Counted from the first letter of the stretch, positions 1 to 7,789 are shown. The stretch is 64,000 nt of DNA from an uncultured Tidjanibacter sp. (GCA_944326085.1 CALVCL010000001.1:124001-188000), one strand, 5' to 3'. Notes: a model not told the origin generated them from the sequence alone. Numbers and translations are program-made.

Positions 1-578
1 TCGCCAATCAATGCGTGCGTCTGGAGGCATCGTGGAGCGGTATGGAGAATGTGTCGTCCGAAAAGCAGCAGATGCTGACCGATGCTGAACTTGAGCCGTC
101 GTTTGATTACGGTGAGAGTATGAGGAATGCCGGACAGGGAGGCAGCAAGTACAAGTCATATCTTGAAGCGGCACAGGAAATCATACAAGGGTGTGCCGAT
201 ATTGCCGATGAGGTTGCCAACCAGAAAATCAACCGTCCGAATACCGGTACAAACGGAGAGGATCTCAGTTATATAGAGTCTCCCTATGCAAAGAACTCGA
301 AACAGGATTTTTACGACAATATTGTCAGCATCCGCAATGCCTACGAAGGTTCCCATGAAGGAGATGCATCGGTAGCCGATTATCTGGCAACGGTTGATGC
401 CGATGTAAATCAGGAAGTGCTTGACGCAATCGAGGCTTCGCTGTCAGCCATAGAAGCGGCCCCTGCACCTTTTGTAAATTATGCCGGTTCCAGTAACGAA
501 CTTTGGGAAAAGGCTACCGATGAATGCAACAGGCTTAAAACGGCGCTTGACAATGCACAGACGGTAATAGGACAGTGA
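1..578 (+). CDS. Imelysin-like lipoprotein, C-terminal part (5' end outside window)
   Basis: The frame is open to the left edge, so only about the last 192 residues are present. The visible part has the helical look of the imelysin/insulin-cleaving peptidase (M75) family. It includes the stretch YIESPYAKNSKQDFYDNI and an ending of amphipathic helices (ELWEKATDECNRLKTALDNAQ), as in Bacteroidetes imelysin-like proteins. Family members are surface or periplasmic lipoproteins linked to iron uptake; whether any is a true peptidase is doubtful. The family GxHxxE motif would lie upstream of the window and cannot be checked. A di-heme oxidoreductase gene follows after 95 bp on the same strand, a pairing that fits a shared iron or redox role. 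The family call is fairly sure; the exact function is not. Confidence 0.72.
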   Translation, partial: ANQCVRLEASWSGMENVSSEKQQMLTDAELEPSFDYGESMRNAGQGGSKYKSYLEAAQEIIQGCADIADEVANQKINRPNTGTNGEDLSYIESPYAKNSKQDFYDNIVSIRNAYEGSHEGDASVADYLATVDADVNQEVLDAIEASLSAIEAAPAPFVNYAGSSNELWEKATDECNRLKTALDNAQTVIGQ

Positions 579-673
579 TAACAGTAAACAGTAGTTCCCG
601 CACGCGGCGCGATGGTTCTAAACAAAGGGGCCATTGCTCTGCGTGTGGTTACGGTATATAAAAAATCAATGCT

Positions 674-2281
674 ATGAAGAAGTTTGGCTATTTATTGTTG
701 CTTGCATCCGGTGTTATTGCAGGGTGTGTAAATGAACACGGCGGCGCTGACGGGCCTACTCCACCGCCTGTCATCTCGGAGGAATACTATTCTGGAGGCG
801 AACTCGGAACGGCTTTCAATACCACATCCATGGCATTCGAACAGCCGGCGCCGGCTGTAACAGACCTTGAAAGTTTCAAGAATGGTGAGGCGCTTTTCGA
901 GAAGATATTCACGCAGGCCAGTGACGGCACCGTACGCGGAGGTCTTGGTCCGCTTTACATCCGTACCTCCTGCATGCACTGTCATCCCGGTTACGGCCAT
1001 GGCAAGCGTCAGGCGGGTACGTTCAATACCAACGAGATAGGCAACGGTTATCTGCTTGTACTCGCCGACAGCGAGGGGAACTATCTTACTTCGTTGACAG
1101 GTATGCCGCAGACGCACGCCGTTGCTCCGTTCAAGGCGCCCATCGATGAGACCAAGATTACCATTGAATGGCTGCCTTATCAGGATGAATGGGGTAATCA
1201 GTTTCCAGATGGCGAAACATACGATTTGATATATCCGGAGGTAACCATTCCTCAGGATGCCTACTATGTGCCTTTGTATGTGAAGGAGGGTCAGGAAATG
1301 AGTGCCGATGAGGTGGTGGTACGTCTTGAGTCCACCATAGGCATTTATGGTACCGGTCTGCTCGATGCCATATCCGATGAGGACCTCAAGGCAGAGTATG
1401 CACGACAGGAGGCTGCCGGTATGGAACTCAATCCAAAAATATTTGCCAATGGTGAATGGGTGAGTCAGTATGCCAACAACAAACCGCAGGATGGCGGCAC
1501 AGGAGAACAGCATCCGTATAGGTTCACTTATGCCCTCAGTCGTGGTCCGCTTCAGGATGCTGCAGGAGCTAATGCGTTTTGGAACATTACCAATGTTACG
1601 CGTTCCAACCGTCGTTACCACTACATGACGAAGGCTTATGCCGAGACAGCTTCTCAGGACCCTGACGTACAGGCCGAATTTTATGACTATTTTCCCGAAT
1701 GGGAAACCGATGCCGGCGTGGAACAGGATATTTACAATTATCTGATGTCATCGGAACTGCCCGTTGAAGTGAGTGATGAATATTTCGTGGACCTCATGTT
1801 GTGGCATCGCGGTCTGGCCGTGCCGGCGGCACGCAATCTTGACGATGAGGAGGTACAGCGCGGCAAGGAGTTGTTTACGCAGATAGGATGTGCATATTGT
1901 CACCGTCCTACATGGACAACAGGTGATGACAACTTCACCGACCCGAGCGGTTTCTTTGCTGATGGAGACAGCCGTCTGCCGAAGTATCCAAATCAGAAGA
2001 TATGGCCCTATACCGACCTGGTGCAGCACAGGCTTTACATGCAAAACGATATACGTACCGGTTGGTGCCGTACGACGCCGTTGTGGGGTCGCGGTCTGCA
2101 CCAAAAGTGTACCGGTTCCATGGAGGCTGACCGTTTGCACGATTGCCGTGCGCGTACGGTGATTGAAGCTATCATGTGGCATGGCGCCAAGGAGAGTGAT
2201 GCCCGTGAGAGTGTTGAACGGTTCCGTACTCTTAGCAAGGCTGACCGTGATGCCATTGTGAAATTTATAGATGCCATTTAG
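674..2281 (+). CDS. Di-heme c-type oxidoreductase lipoprotein (DHOR / DUF1111-like)
   Basis: The 535-residue protein starts with a lipoprotein signal (lipobox VIAGC, Cys18), so it is probably anchored in the envelope. It carries two c-type heme attachment motifs: CMHCH at residues 100-104 and CAYCH at 406-410. The wide spacing between the two motifs and the overall length match the di-heme oxidoreductase/putative thiol oxidoreductase family, which is distantly related to bacterial cytochrome c peroxidases. The second motif sits in a short mono-heme cytochrome domain, where EVQRGKELFTQIGCAYCH is typical. It lies between an imelysin-like gene and a cytochrome c assembly gene (83 bp downstream), which fits a heme protein needing local maturation. 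The physiological substrate is unknown; peroxide, thiol or iron redox roles are all possible. Confidence 0.82.
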   Translation: MKKFGYLLLLASGVIAGCVNEHGGADGPTPPPVISEEYYSGGELGTAFNTTSMAFEQPAPAVTDLESFKNGEALFEKIFTQASDGTVRGGLGPLYIRTSCMHCHPGYGHGKRQAGTFNTNEIGNGYLLVLADSEGNYLTSLTGMPQTHAVAPFKAPIDETKITIEWLPYQDEWGNQFPDGETYDLIYPEVTIPQDAYYVPLYVKEGQEMSADEVVVRLESTIGIYGTGLLDAISDEDLKAEYARQEAAGMELNPKIFANGEWVSQYANNKPQDGGTGEQHPYRFTYALSRGPLQDAAGANAFWNITNVTRSNRRYHYMTKAYAETASQDPDVQAEFYDYFPEWETDAGVEQDIYNYLMSSELPVEVSDEYFVDLMLWHRGLAVPAARNLDDEEVQRGKELFTQIGCAYCHRPTWTTGDDNFTDPSGFFADGDSRLPKYPNQKIWPYTDLVQHRLYMQNDIRTGWCRTTPLWGRGLHQKCTGSMEADRLHDCRARTVIEAIMWHGAKESDARESVERFRTLSKADRDAIVKFIDAI

Positions 2282-2364
2282 TAGTTAGGGTATTGCAGTA
2301 GCTGGATGTCGGCGTGTTGGCGTGTCGGTATCCAGTTGTTGCATAAAAACAGTATCGGGCGCAT

Positions 2365-4554
2365 ATGAAAACATTGAAAAGAGCGGCATTTGCCCTTTTG
2401 GGAGCGGTGATGCTGGTGCTTGTGACGGCATCGATAGTGGAGAAGGAAACAGGGACACATTTTGTATCGGACAATATTTACGGGGCTGTGTGGTTTGTCG
2501 CACTGTGGGCGCTGACAGGTATTGCCGCAGTTGTTTACATGTTTCGAAGAAGGTTGTACCGTCGTCCTGCCGTGTTTATGCTGCATTCGGCATTTGTCGT
2601 GATACTTGTCGGTGCGGCAGTGACATGGATGTCTGGCGAGCAGGGTACCGTGCATCTGCGTGTAGGCAGCGATGGAACAAAATCGTTCCTCGATAGTGAC
2701 GGCACTGAACGGCAAATGCCTTTCGGAATACGGCTCGATGAATTCCGTGTAGAGTATTATCCTGGTACATTGTCTCCCATGGATTTCGTCAGCGAACTTA
2801 TTGTTACTGACGGTGTCGATACTGTGCATGGAGTTGCATCGATGAACCGTATATTCCGTTTTCGTCATTATCGTTTTTATCAGTCTTCCTATGATGCCGA
2901 TGGACAGGGAAGCATATTGTCCGTGTCGCACGACCCATGGGGGATAGGTATAACCTATGTCGGTTACGGATTGTTGCTGCTGTCGATGATATTGTTCTTT
3001 TTTGACCGCGGCAGCAATTTCCGAAAGTTGCTGAGAACTCCCCTCCTGAAAGGAGGAATGCTGTGTGTGATGCTGTGCCTCCCAATGTCTGCGGGTGCGG
3101 CTCCGGACGGAGCACTGCCTCCGACGCTGCCTCGCAGTTCGGCCGATGGATTGGGCAGGCTGTATGTTTATTATCAAGACCGTATTTGTCCGCTGTCTAC
3201 TTTGGCAAAGGATTTTACAGTCAAACTTTACGGAAAGTCGTGTTATAAGGGCTATACTCCTGAACAAGTGGTTGCCGGATGGCTGTTCTGGTATGATGAA
3301 TGGAAAGAAGAACCTGTAATCCGCATCAAAAGTGTCGAAACGCGTCGTTTGCTTGGCATTGAAGGGAAGTATGCTGCCTTGTCTGATTACCGCAATGCTG
3401 TGAACTCCTATCGTCTGGAGGGTTTTGCGGGGAGGGGCGCAAGCGAAGCCGATGAAAAGTTCAATCTTGTGGCCATGCTTTGTACGGGTTCCATGCTTCG
3501 TATTTTCCCATATACCGATATGGATGGCAGACTGCACTGGGCATCGCAGGTAGACCGTTTGCCGTCTTATATGGATGACGACCAGGAGCTTTTCATACGC
3601 GGCGTTATGAATTACATACATGAACTTGTGGTGCGTCGCGACTATTCGCAGCTTGATGAAGTAATCGGTAAACTACGTGAATACCAATTTTCCGAAGGTG
3701 GTGCAGCGATGCCTTCCGAAGCTCGCTTTAAGGCCGAACGGCTGTATGGCAGGTTGGAATATTCTCTGTATCTGGCCGCTGCATTGATATTGGCTGGAGT
3801 TGCGGCATTCGTATACATCTGCCGTTGTATGGTTGCTGGACGAAATGGAGCATCTGCCGTCCGTCAACTGCTGGCGGTAGGACTGGTTGCAGGATTTGCC
3901 TTCATGACATTCGTCCTTGCGTTGCGGTGGTTTGTTTCCGGTCACATGCCGTTGTCCAATGGTTTCGAGACCATGCAGTTCATGGCATGGTGCGCACTCG
4001 GACTTACTCTGCTTTTTCGCCGTCGTTTCCCGCTGGTAGTGCCGTTCGGATATCTGACGGCCGGACTTGCCTTGATGGTATCTATGATGGGAGAATCCAA
4101 TCCGCATATAACCAATCTTATGCCTGTGCTGTCATCACCGTTGTTGTGTGTGCATGTAGTTTTGGTAATGTTGGCGTATGCTTTGCTGGCATTTATAATG
4201 TTCAACGGCATAACGGGCATTATTCTTTATCGTCATCATCCTGATAAAGCAGGACAACTCGGAGATGTTAGCCGCATATTGCTGTATCCGGCCATATTTT
4301 GTCTTGCTGCAGGTATCTTTGTCGGTGCGGTATGGGCCAATGTGTCGTGGGGACGTTACTGGGGGTGGGACCCCAAAGAGGTATGGGCATTGATAACAAT
4401 GCTTGTTTATTCGTTGGCGCTGCATCCGGCTTCGCTACCGTGGTTCCGCCGTCCGCTATTTTTTCATTGGTTCTGCGTTGCGGCGTTTCTATGTGTGTTA
4501 GTAACATATTTCGGTGTGAACCTTCTGCTTGGAGGCATGCACAGCTATGCCTGA
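2365..4554 (+). CDS. ccsA: Cytochrome c assembly protein, fused ResB-like/CcsA (System II)
   Basis: This 729-residue polytopic membrane protein combines an N-terminal ResB-like part with a C-terminal CcsA part. The N-terminal part has transmembrane helices within about residues 8-95, a long periplasmic region and a helix near 200-215. In the C-terminal part, helices run from about residue 470 to the end. The CcsA tryptophan-rich heme-handling motif is clear at about residues 661-675 (SWGRYWGWDPKEVW). System II CcsBA proteins export heme and ligate it to CXXCH motifs in the periplasm. The gene directly upstream encodes a protein with two CXXCH motifs, so the two probably work together. No ccdA or thioredoxin-like partner is visible. 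The fusion call is sure; the symbol is the usual one for this family in Bacteroidales. Confidence 0.9.
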   Translation: MKTLKRAAFALLGAVMLVLVTASIVEKETGTHFVSDNIYGAVWFVALWALTGIAAVVYMFRRRLYRRPAVFMLHSAFVVILVGAAVTWMSGEQGTVHLRVGSDGTKSFLDSDGTERQMPFGIRLDEFRVEYYPGTLSPMDFVSELIVTDGVDTVHGVASMNRIFRFRHYRFYQSSYDADGQGSILSVSHDPWGIGITYVGYGLLLLSMILFFFDRGSNFRKLLRTPLLKGGMLCVMLCLPMSAGAAPDGALPPTLPRSSADGLGRLYVYYQDRICPLSTLAKDFTVKLYGKSCYKGYTPEQVVAGWLFWYDEWKEEPVIRIKSVETRRLLGIEGKYAALSDYRNAVNSYRLEGFAGRGASEADEKFNLVAMLCTGSMLRIFPYTDMDGRLHWASQVDRLPSYMDDDQELFIRGVMNYIHELVVRRDYSQLDEVIGKLREYQFSEGGAAMPSEARFKAERLYGRLEYSLYLAAALILAGVAAFVYICRCMVAGRNGASAVRQLLAVGLVAGFAFMTFVLALRWFVSGHMPLSNGFETMQFMAWCALGLTLLFRRRFPLVVPFGYLTAGLALMVSMMGESNPHITNLMPVLSSPLLCVHVVLVMLAYALLAFIMFNGITGIILYRHHPDKAGQLGDVSRILLYPAIFCLAAGIFVGAVWANVSWGRYWGWDPKEVWALITMLVYSLALHPASLPWFRRPLFFHWFCVAAFLCVLVTYFGVNLLLGGMHSYA

Positions 4555-4585
4555 CTTTGCACCTGCTCTATTATGGTTATTACGC

Positions 4586-4622
4586 AAAAAGCGCAGGCGA
4601 GCTTCCCAGCTTACCTGCGCTT
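4586..4622 (-). terminator. Intrinsic terminator (minus strand), possibly also ends ccsA transcript
   Basis: Arms AAGCGCAGG (4589-4597) and CCTGCGCTT (4614-4622) pair perfectly over 9 bp. An inner AGCT/AGCT stem lies at 4600-4603 and 4608-4611. The run of five A at 4586-4590 becomes a T-tract on the minus strand, so termination of a leftward transcript is favoured. The plus strand lacks a clean T-tract, so termination of ccsA there would be weaker. Confidence 0.6.
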
Positions 4623-4904
4623 CATTCTAAAATCCTACCTAAAACTTAAACTCTCTGTCCTATTGAAAACTGTCAATGCTTCATTTTCATAACCTTGCCG
4701 CGGCCTTGCGGCGGCGGAGGTATTGCGACATTTCCGTTAACGGCGCGGTGTGCGGCGCGCCGTTAACATCCGTGTCTCCCTAAACTATTAACCTAACCAT
4801 TATTTGTAAACTGTCTGTCCTGTGGCGGGCAGCAGCCTTCATTTCTTGTATGTTTCAGCCTCGCACTTTTGTTGGGCTGTTATCGGAATAACTGTTATTT
4901 CGAT
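4586..4904 (-). ncRNA. Putative minus-strand non-coding RNA (~320 nt)
   Basis: A minus-strand promoter with -7 box TACATTTG (complement of 4909-4916) and an ATTG-type -33 box 18 bp upstream (4935-4938) would start a transcript near 4904. The transcript would open with a stem-loop formed by the palindrome at 4879-4907. It would contain a perfect 12-bp stem (GTTAACGGCGCG paired with CGCGCCGTTAAC, 4738-4769). It would end at a 9-bp hairpin (4589-4597 with 4614-4622) followed by five T residues on that strand. Only trivial ORFs of 10-20 codons are seen. I found no signature of RNase P RNA, tmRNA or SRP RNA. Identity is unknown; existence as an RNA is inferred from the promoter and terminator only. 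Confidence 0.4.
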
Positions 4905-4908
4905 AACA

Positions 4909-4938
4909 CAAATGTAGAGCTTATTTTTTAAATACAAT
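4909..4938 (-). promoter_or_regulatory. Bacteroidales-type promoter of the putative ncRNA
   Basis: On the minus strand the -7 box TACATTTG (4916 to 4909) fits the TAnnTTTG consensus, and ATTG (4938 to 4935) lies 18 bp upstream as a -33 box. The next bases downstream form the palindrome GTTATCG...CGATAAC (4879-4907), which could be a 5' stabilising hairpin or an operator. Confidence 0.45.
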
Positions 4939-4993
4939 AACAAAAAGCACATTTTTTTGCGGTATGGATAAAAAATAGTCGATAAGGCTATAT

Positions 4994-5026
4994 GGACCGT
5001 TCCTGTGTGGTTACGGTCCGGTTTTT
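4994..5026 (+). terminator. Plus-strand terminator-like hairpin
   Basis: Arms GGACCGT (4994-5000) and ACGGTCC (5013-5019) pair perfectly around a 12-nt loop and are followed by GGTTTTT. It is oriented to stop rightward transcription. That could be read-through from ccsA, keeping it out of the PspC/PadR operon that starts about 100 bp further on. Confidence 0.5.
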
Positions 5027-5079
5027 ATGATATATTGTATGTCTGAGAACATGTGCATGATACGCTATTGGAAAATAAT

Positions 5080-5104
5080 ATGTACTATGTATTGCATAGT
5101 ACAT
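5080..5104. promoter_or_regulatory. Palindromic operator, probable PadR binding site
   Basis: A perfect inverted repeat, ATGTACTATG (5080-5089) and CATAGTACAT (5095-5104), is separated by 5 bp. It overlaps the -33 region of the promoter of an operon that encodes its own PadR-family regulator. PadR-type repressors are known to bind inverted repeats ending in ATGT/ACAT, and this site has exactly those ends. Binding here would block polymerase, so autorepression is the natural inference. Confidence 0.65.
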
Positions 5105-5123
5105 GATTTAATTTATATATTTG
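5091..5123 (+). promoter_or_regulatory. Promoter of the PspC/PadR operon
   Basis: The -7 box TATATTTG (5116-5123) matches TAnnTTTG, and ATTG (5091-5094) stands 21 bp upstream as the -33 box, inside the palindrome. Transcription would start near 5129, about 25 nt before the first ATG at 5155. Confidence 0.7.
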
Positions 5124-5154
5124 CGATACAAACAATACAGCATTGTATGAAATT

Positions 5155-5646
5155 ATGAAAAGAACTCTTGATGTAAATATAGGTTCTGTTGCGTTCGTCA
5201 TCGATGAGGATGCCTATTACATGTTGAAAAGGTATCTTGATGATGTGGGAGAGCGTTTCGAGCCGGTTGAGGCCGCAGAGACGTTGAACGACCTTGAGAT
5301 GCGTATTGCTGACATATTCAGCGAGGAGTTGTTTTCGCCGCGTCAGGTAGTTGATACGGCTCTTGTGCGCAAGGCCATATCCATACTCGGTCGGGCTGAC
5401 GATTTCGGGGAACGCCGTGCGGCGCAGGAGCGTCGTAAGGCAGATGTGAAGAATCTGCGTCGGTCGCGCAGCAACAGGGTCATAGGCGGCGTTTGCGGCG
5501 GCGTGGCCGAATATTTCGGAATAGACGTCTCGGTGGTGCGATTGCTTACGTTTTTGCTGGTATTTTTCGGGGGCATAAGCCTCTGGGTGTATATAATATT
5601 GTGGATAGTTATTCCGTCCGCTACCGCTTCGGGTTCCGTGCGGTAG
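5155..5646 (+). CDS. PspC-domain membrane protein with N-terminal soluble domain (first gene of PadR operon)
   Basis: I place the start at ATG 5155 (MKRTLDVNIG), giving 163 residues; an upstream TTG would lie only 12 bp earlier. Residues 1-90 form a soluble domain with a conserved look, AFVIDEDAYYMLKRYLDDV, then a helix with DLEMRIADIFSEEL. Residues about 105-160 are a PspC domain, with the hallmark RVIGGVCGGVAEYFGID followed by hydrophobic segments. The same N-terminal domain recurs in the fourth gene of the operon (6265), so the two are paralogues. PspC proteins sense or counter envelope stress in other bacteria, but there is no PspA here. A membrane-stress role under PadR control is inference. 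Confidence 0.82.
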   Translation: MKRTLDVNIGSVAFVIDEDAYYMLKRYLDDVGERFEPVEAAETLNDLEMRIADIFSEELFSPRQVVDTALVRKAISILGRADDFGERRAAQERRKADVKNLRRSRSNRVIGGVCGGVAEYFGIDVSVVRLLTFLLVFFGGISLWVYIILWIVIPSATASGSVR

Positions 5647-5674
5647 TCGGTTTGGAGTCTAAAGGATTTGGTTT

Positions 5675-5929
5675 ATGGAAATTATCAAGGGGAAGGAGCC
5701 CAAGAGGCTCTACCGTAGCCGCAGCAGGATTATAGGCGGCGTTTGCCAAGGGTTGGCCGATTATTTCAATGTGGATGTCGTACTTGTACGTATCATAGCT
5801 TTGTTTGCACTGTTTTGCCTTTCGGCCGGTTTGTGGGTTTATCTGGTGCTTTGGATAGTGGTGCCGCTCGAACCTGCCGATAACGGCTGTCGACGCGATA
5901 ACCGTGAAGACGGAGAGGAGTGGCGATGA
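5675..5929 (+). CDS. Small PspC-domain protein
   Basis: The 84-residue protein is almost only a PspC domain. A basic start ([18 protein letters not shown]) leads into [20 protein letters not shown] and then two hydrophobic stretches ending near residue 68, with a short charged tail. It lies 28 bp after the first PspC gene, and its last bases overlap the ATG of the padR gene (ATGA), so translation of the two is probably coupled. It closely resembles the PspC domain of its upstream neighbour. The function is presumably membrane-associated, perhaps as a partner of the two larger PspC proteins. Confidence 0.82.
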   Translation: MEIIKGKEPKRLYRSRSRIIGGVCQGLADYFNVDVVLVRIIALFALFCLSAGLWVYLVLWIVVPLEPADNGCRRDNREDGEEWR

Positions 5930-6252
5930 ATGTGGACAATGCCAAGGCTCAGATGCGCAAGGGGGTGTTGGAGTACTGCATCCTGCTCATCCTGTCGCGA
6001 GGTGACTCATATGCTCCGAAAATAATAGCGGAGCTTAAGGAGGCGCACATGATAGTGGTTGAGGGGACGCTGTACCCAATCCTGACGCGTCAGAAAAATC
6101 AGGGGCTTCTGTCTTACCGGTGGGAGGAGTCGCCGCAGGGTCCGCCTCGCAAATACTACTCCATTACCAATGAGGGTCGTGAGGCGCTGGCGCAACTCGA
6201 TGCCTCGTGGGATGAGCTTGTGGGGCAGATTGCGCGTATTCGGGAACTGTAG
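5926..6252 (+). CDS. PadR-family transcriptional regulator
   Basis: A 108-residue winged-helix regulator starting at ATG 5926; an in-frame GTG lies 6 bp earlier. The PadR fold is recognisable from [29 protein letters not shown] (helix and recognition-helix region), then [19 protein letters not shown], typical of the PadR recognition helix and turn, and a wing ending [12 protein letters not shown]. It is short, with only one C-terminal helix, as in the small PadR subclass. Together with the ATGT...ACAT palindrome at 5080-5104 in the operon promoter, the parsimonious model is an autoregulated repressor. Inducers of PadR proteins are often drugs, phenolics or membrane-active compounds; the inducer here is unknown. 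Confidence 0.93.
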   Translation: MNVDNAKAQMRKGVLEYCILLILSRGDSYAPKIIAELKEAHMIVVEGTLYPILTRQKNQGLLSYRWEESPQGPPRKYYSITNEGREALAQLDASWDELVGQIARIREL

Positions 6253-6264
6253 TTTCTGTGCCGT

Positions 6265-7404
6265 ATGAAAGAGGTTGTAAAGGTAAGCATTGCCGGTGTG
6301 GCGTTTGTGCTTAGCACAGAGGCTTACAGGAAGATCAAGGAATATCTCGACAGGCTGGAGCGGTCGTACTCCGGCAGGCCCGAAGGACGCGAGGTTGTGG
6401 CCGACATAGAGGCCCGTCTAGCGGAACTGTTGCTTGAAGGCATGCCCGACAGTCACGCGGTGGTGGATACGGCACTTGCCGAAAGTGTTATCGCGCGTCT
6501 GGGGTTTCCAGACGATGCACAGGATGACGCTCAGCCTGCGGAACGTCTGCCGCGACGTCTGCACCGCAATCCTGAGGGAGCTGTATTGGGAGGCGTATGC
6601 TCCGGTATTGGAGCCTATTTCCGTGTTGACCCGGTGTGGGTCAGGTTGTGCATTTTTCTGCCGGTGGTAATGGCTGTCGTGTTTTCCATGGCCGGCATGG
6701 AGGAGGTCGGGGAAGTATTTGCCATATTGTTCGGCATCTGTGTGGTGCTGTACCCTGCCCTTTGGATTATAGTGCCGATGGCAAGAACCCCTCGGCAGAA
6801 ACTTGAGATGCGAGGCGAGCGTGTGACGGCATCGTCCATCAAGCGTACGCTTGAGAATGATGCGGCGGCAATGGCATCATCGTCGTCCGAGCGGCGGACG
6901 GCTTCTGTGTGGGCAGACGTATTCTATATTATTGGGCGCATATTATTGTTCTGCATAAAGGCATTGGTGTTCATTATAGGTATCGGTGTATGTCTGGCAT
7001 TGTTCGCTGTGCTGGTGTGTGTCGGAGCAACGATATTCGGGACGTCTCTGGTTATGAACGAATGGGTATTCGATGCCCTCTCTTGTATGGAGGGTGTATC
7101 GCCTGTGTGGTATGTGGTGCTGATGCTGCTGGCTGGGTTTATACCTTTGTTAATGCTTGTGTGCTTGTTGTTCAGACTGATATTCGGTGTGCGCACCAAC
7201 CGGACGTTCATGTGGATTTTACTGGTGATATGGGTTATGCTTACTACATATCTGTCGGTCGTGACCATACACAATTCTGATAATCTGGTCGAAGGTTTTC
7301 GCCGTATGGAGTGTCGTTGGAACAGGGAGAGTGTATTTGACGGCCATGGTGAAGAGTGGAATGAATATGATTTTGATAACAGTTTGAAAGATGGAAATTA
7401 TTAA
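6265..7404 (+). CDS. Large PspC-domain membrane protein
   Basis: The 379-residue protein repeats the layout of the first gene in the operon. An N-terminal soluble domain spans residues 1-90 (AFVLSTEAYRKIKEYLDRL and VVADIEARLAELL align by eye with the paralogue). A PspC domain follows at about 108-175 (GAVLGGVCSGIGAYFRVD). It then adds a linker and three to four further hydrophobic helices between about residues 225 and 340, with a charged acidic tail. It starts 12 bp after padR, and its end overlaps the next gene by 14 bp, so it is part of the same operon. The added C-terminal membrane domain is not one I recognise. A role in envelope homeostasis is inferred from the PspC domain alone. Confidence 0.83.
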   Translation: MKEVVKVSIAGVAFVLSTEAYRKIKEYLDRLERSYSGRPEGREVVADIEARLAELLLEGMPDSHAVVDTALAESVIARLGFPDDAQDDAQPAERLPRRLHRNPEGAVLGGVCSGIGAYFRVDPVWVRLCIFLPVVMAVVFSMAGMEEVGEVFAILFGICVVLYPALWIIVPMARTPRQKLEMRGERVTASSIKRTLENDAAAMASSSSERRTASVWADVFYIIGRILLFCIKALVFIIGIGVCLALFAVLVCVGATIFGTSLVMNEWVFDALSCMEGVSPVWYVVLMLLAGFIPLLMLVCLLFRLIFGVRTNRTFMWILLVIWVMLTTYLSVVTIHNSDNLVEGFRRMECRWNRESVFDGHGEEWNEYDFDNSLKDGNY

Positions 7405-7759
7405 TGACAATAACAGGCGTGACGTGGACGGTGCTTTCAAACGGCCTGCTGCCGGTAGTATATATCTCGGCTCGCTGCTTGTGTTGGTAGGTATATTGTG
7501 GCTGCTGTATAATGTAGGCGTTATGGGATACGGGCTGTTTTCCGTGATTTTCTCGTGGCAGATGTTTTTAGTTGCTGCGGGCGGGTATCTCATTTCCGTA
7601 AGAAGATGGCGTTCCGGACTTGTTGTCGGAGGTTTGGGAGTGCTTTTTATCGTGTTTGATGTGCTTGATATATACTTGTCGTTCAGCAAGGTGGTACTGC
7701 CGATACTCGTCATGGCAGCGGGTGTGGCATTGATACTGTCGCGTCCCGACAGGCGTTGA
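7391..7759 (+). CDS. DUF5668 / LiaF-type transmembrane protein
   Basis: The 122-residue protein has a polar N-terminus and four hydrophobic helices (about residues 25-45, 49-67, 73-90 and 98-116). The pattern, GSLLVLVGILWLLYNVGVM followed by a final AAGVALILSRPDRR, is typical of the DUF5668/LiaF N-terminal membrane domain. LiaF proteins modulate envelope-stress signalling in Firmicutes. It overlaps the upstream PspC gene by 14 bp and is the last gene before a strong terminator, so it closes the PadR/PspC operon. The C-terminal soluble half of full LiaF proteins is absent. Confidence 0.78.
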   Translation: MEIINDNNRRDVDGAFKRPAAGSIYLGSLLVLVGILWLLYNVGVMGYGLFSVIFSWQMFLVAAGGYLISVRRWRSGLVVGGLGVLFIVFDVLDIYLSFSKVVLPILVMAAGVALILSRPDRR

Positions 7760-7789
7760 GAACTGATGCGAATGACTTATCGTGTTGTG

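Larger units (their letters stand above)
4555..5154. other. 600-bp gene-free region with RNA-like and regulatory structure
   Basis: I see no protein-coding gene. The stretch holds, in order: a hairpin with a T-tract oriented for minus-strand termination (4586-4622); a very stable 12+12 bp GC-rich hairpin (4738-4769); a palindrome (4879-4907) beside a minus-strand TAnnTTTG box (4909-4916); a plus-strand terminator-like hairpin (4994-5026); and the palindrome plus promoter of the PspC/PadR operon (5080-5123). These parts are described separately. Confidence 0.6.

Noticed and set aside
2278..3621. Long open frame on the minus strand opposite the ccsA gene
   Set aside because: It lies wholly antisense to a convincing cytochrome assembly gene, has an arginine- and histidine-rich composition typical of shadow frames, and no promoter or family likeness.
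4586..4904. RNase P RNA, tmRNA or SRP RNA
   Set aside because: I looked for GAGGAAAGTCC-like, tmRNA tag-frame and SRP loop signatures on the minus strand and did not find them.
5155..7759. Classic phage-shock (Psp) operon
   Set aside because: PspA, PspB and PspF are absent; only PspC domains occur and the regulator is PadR-type.
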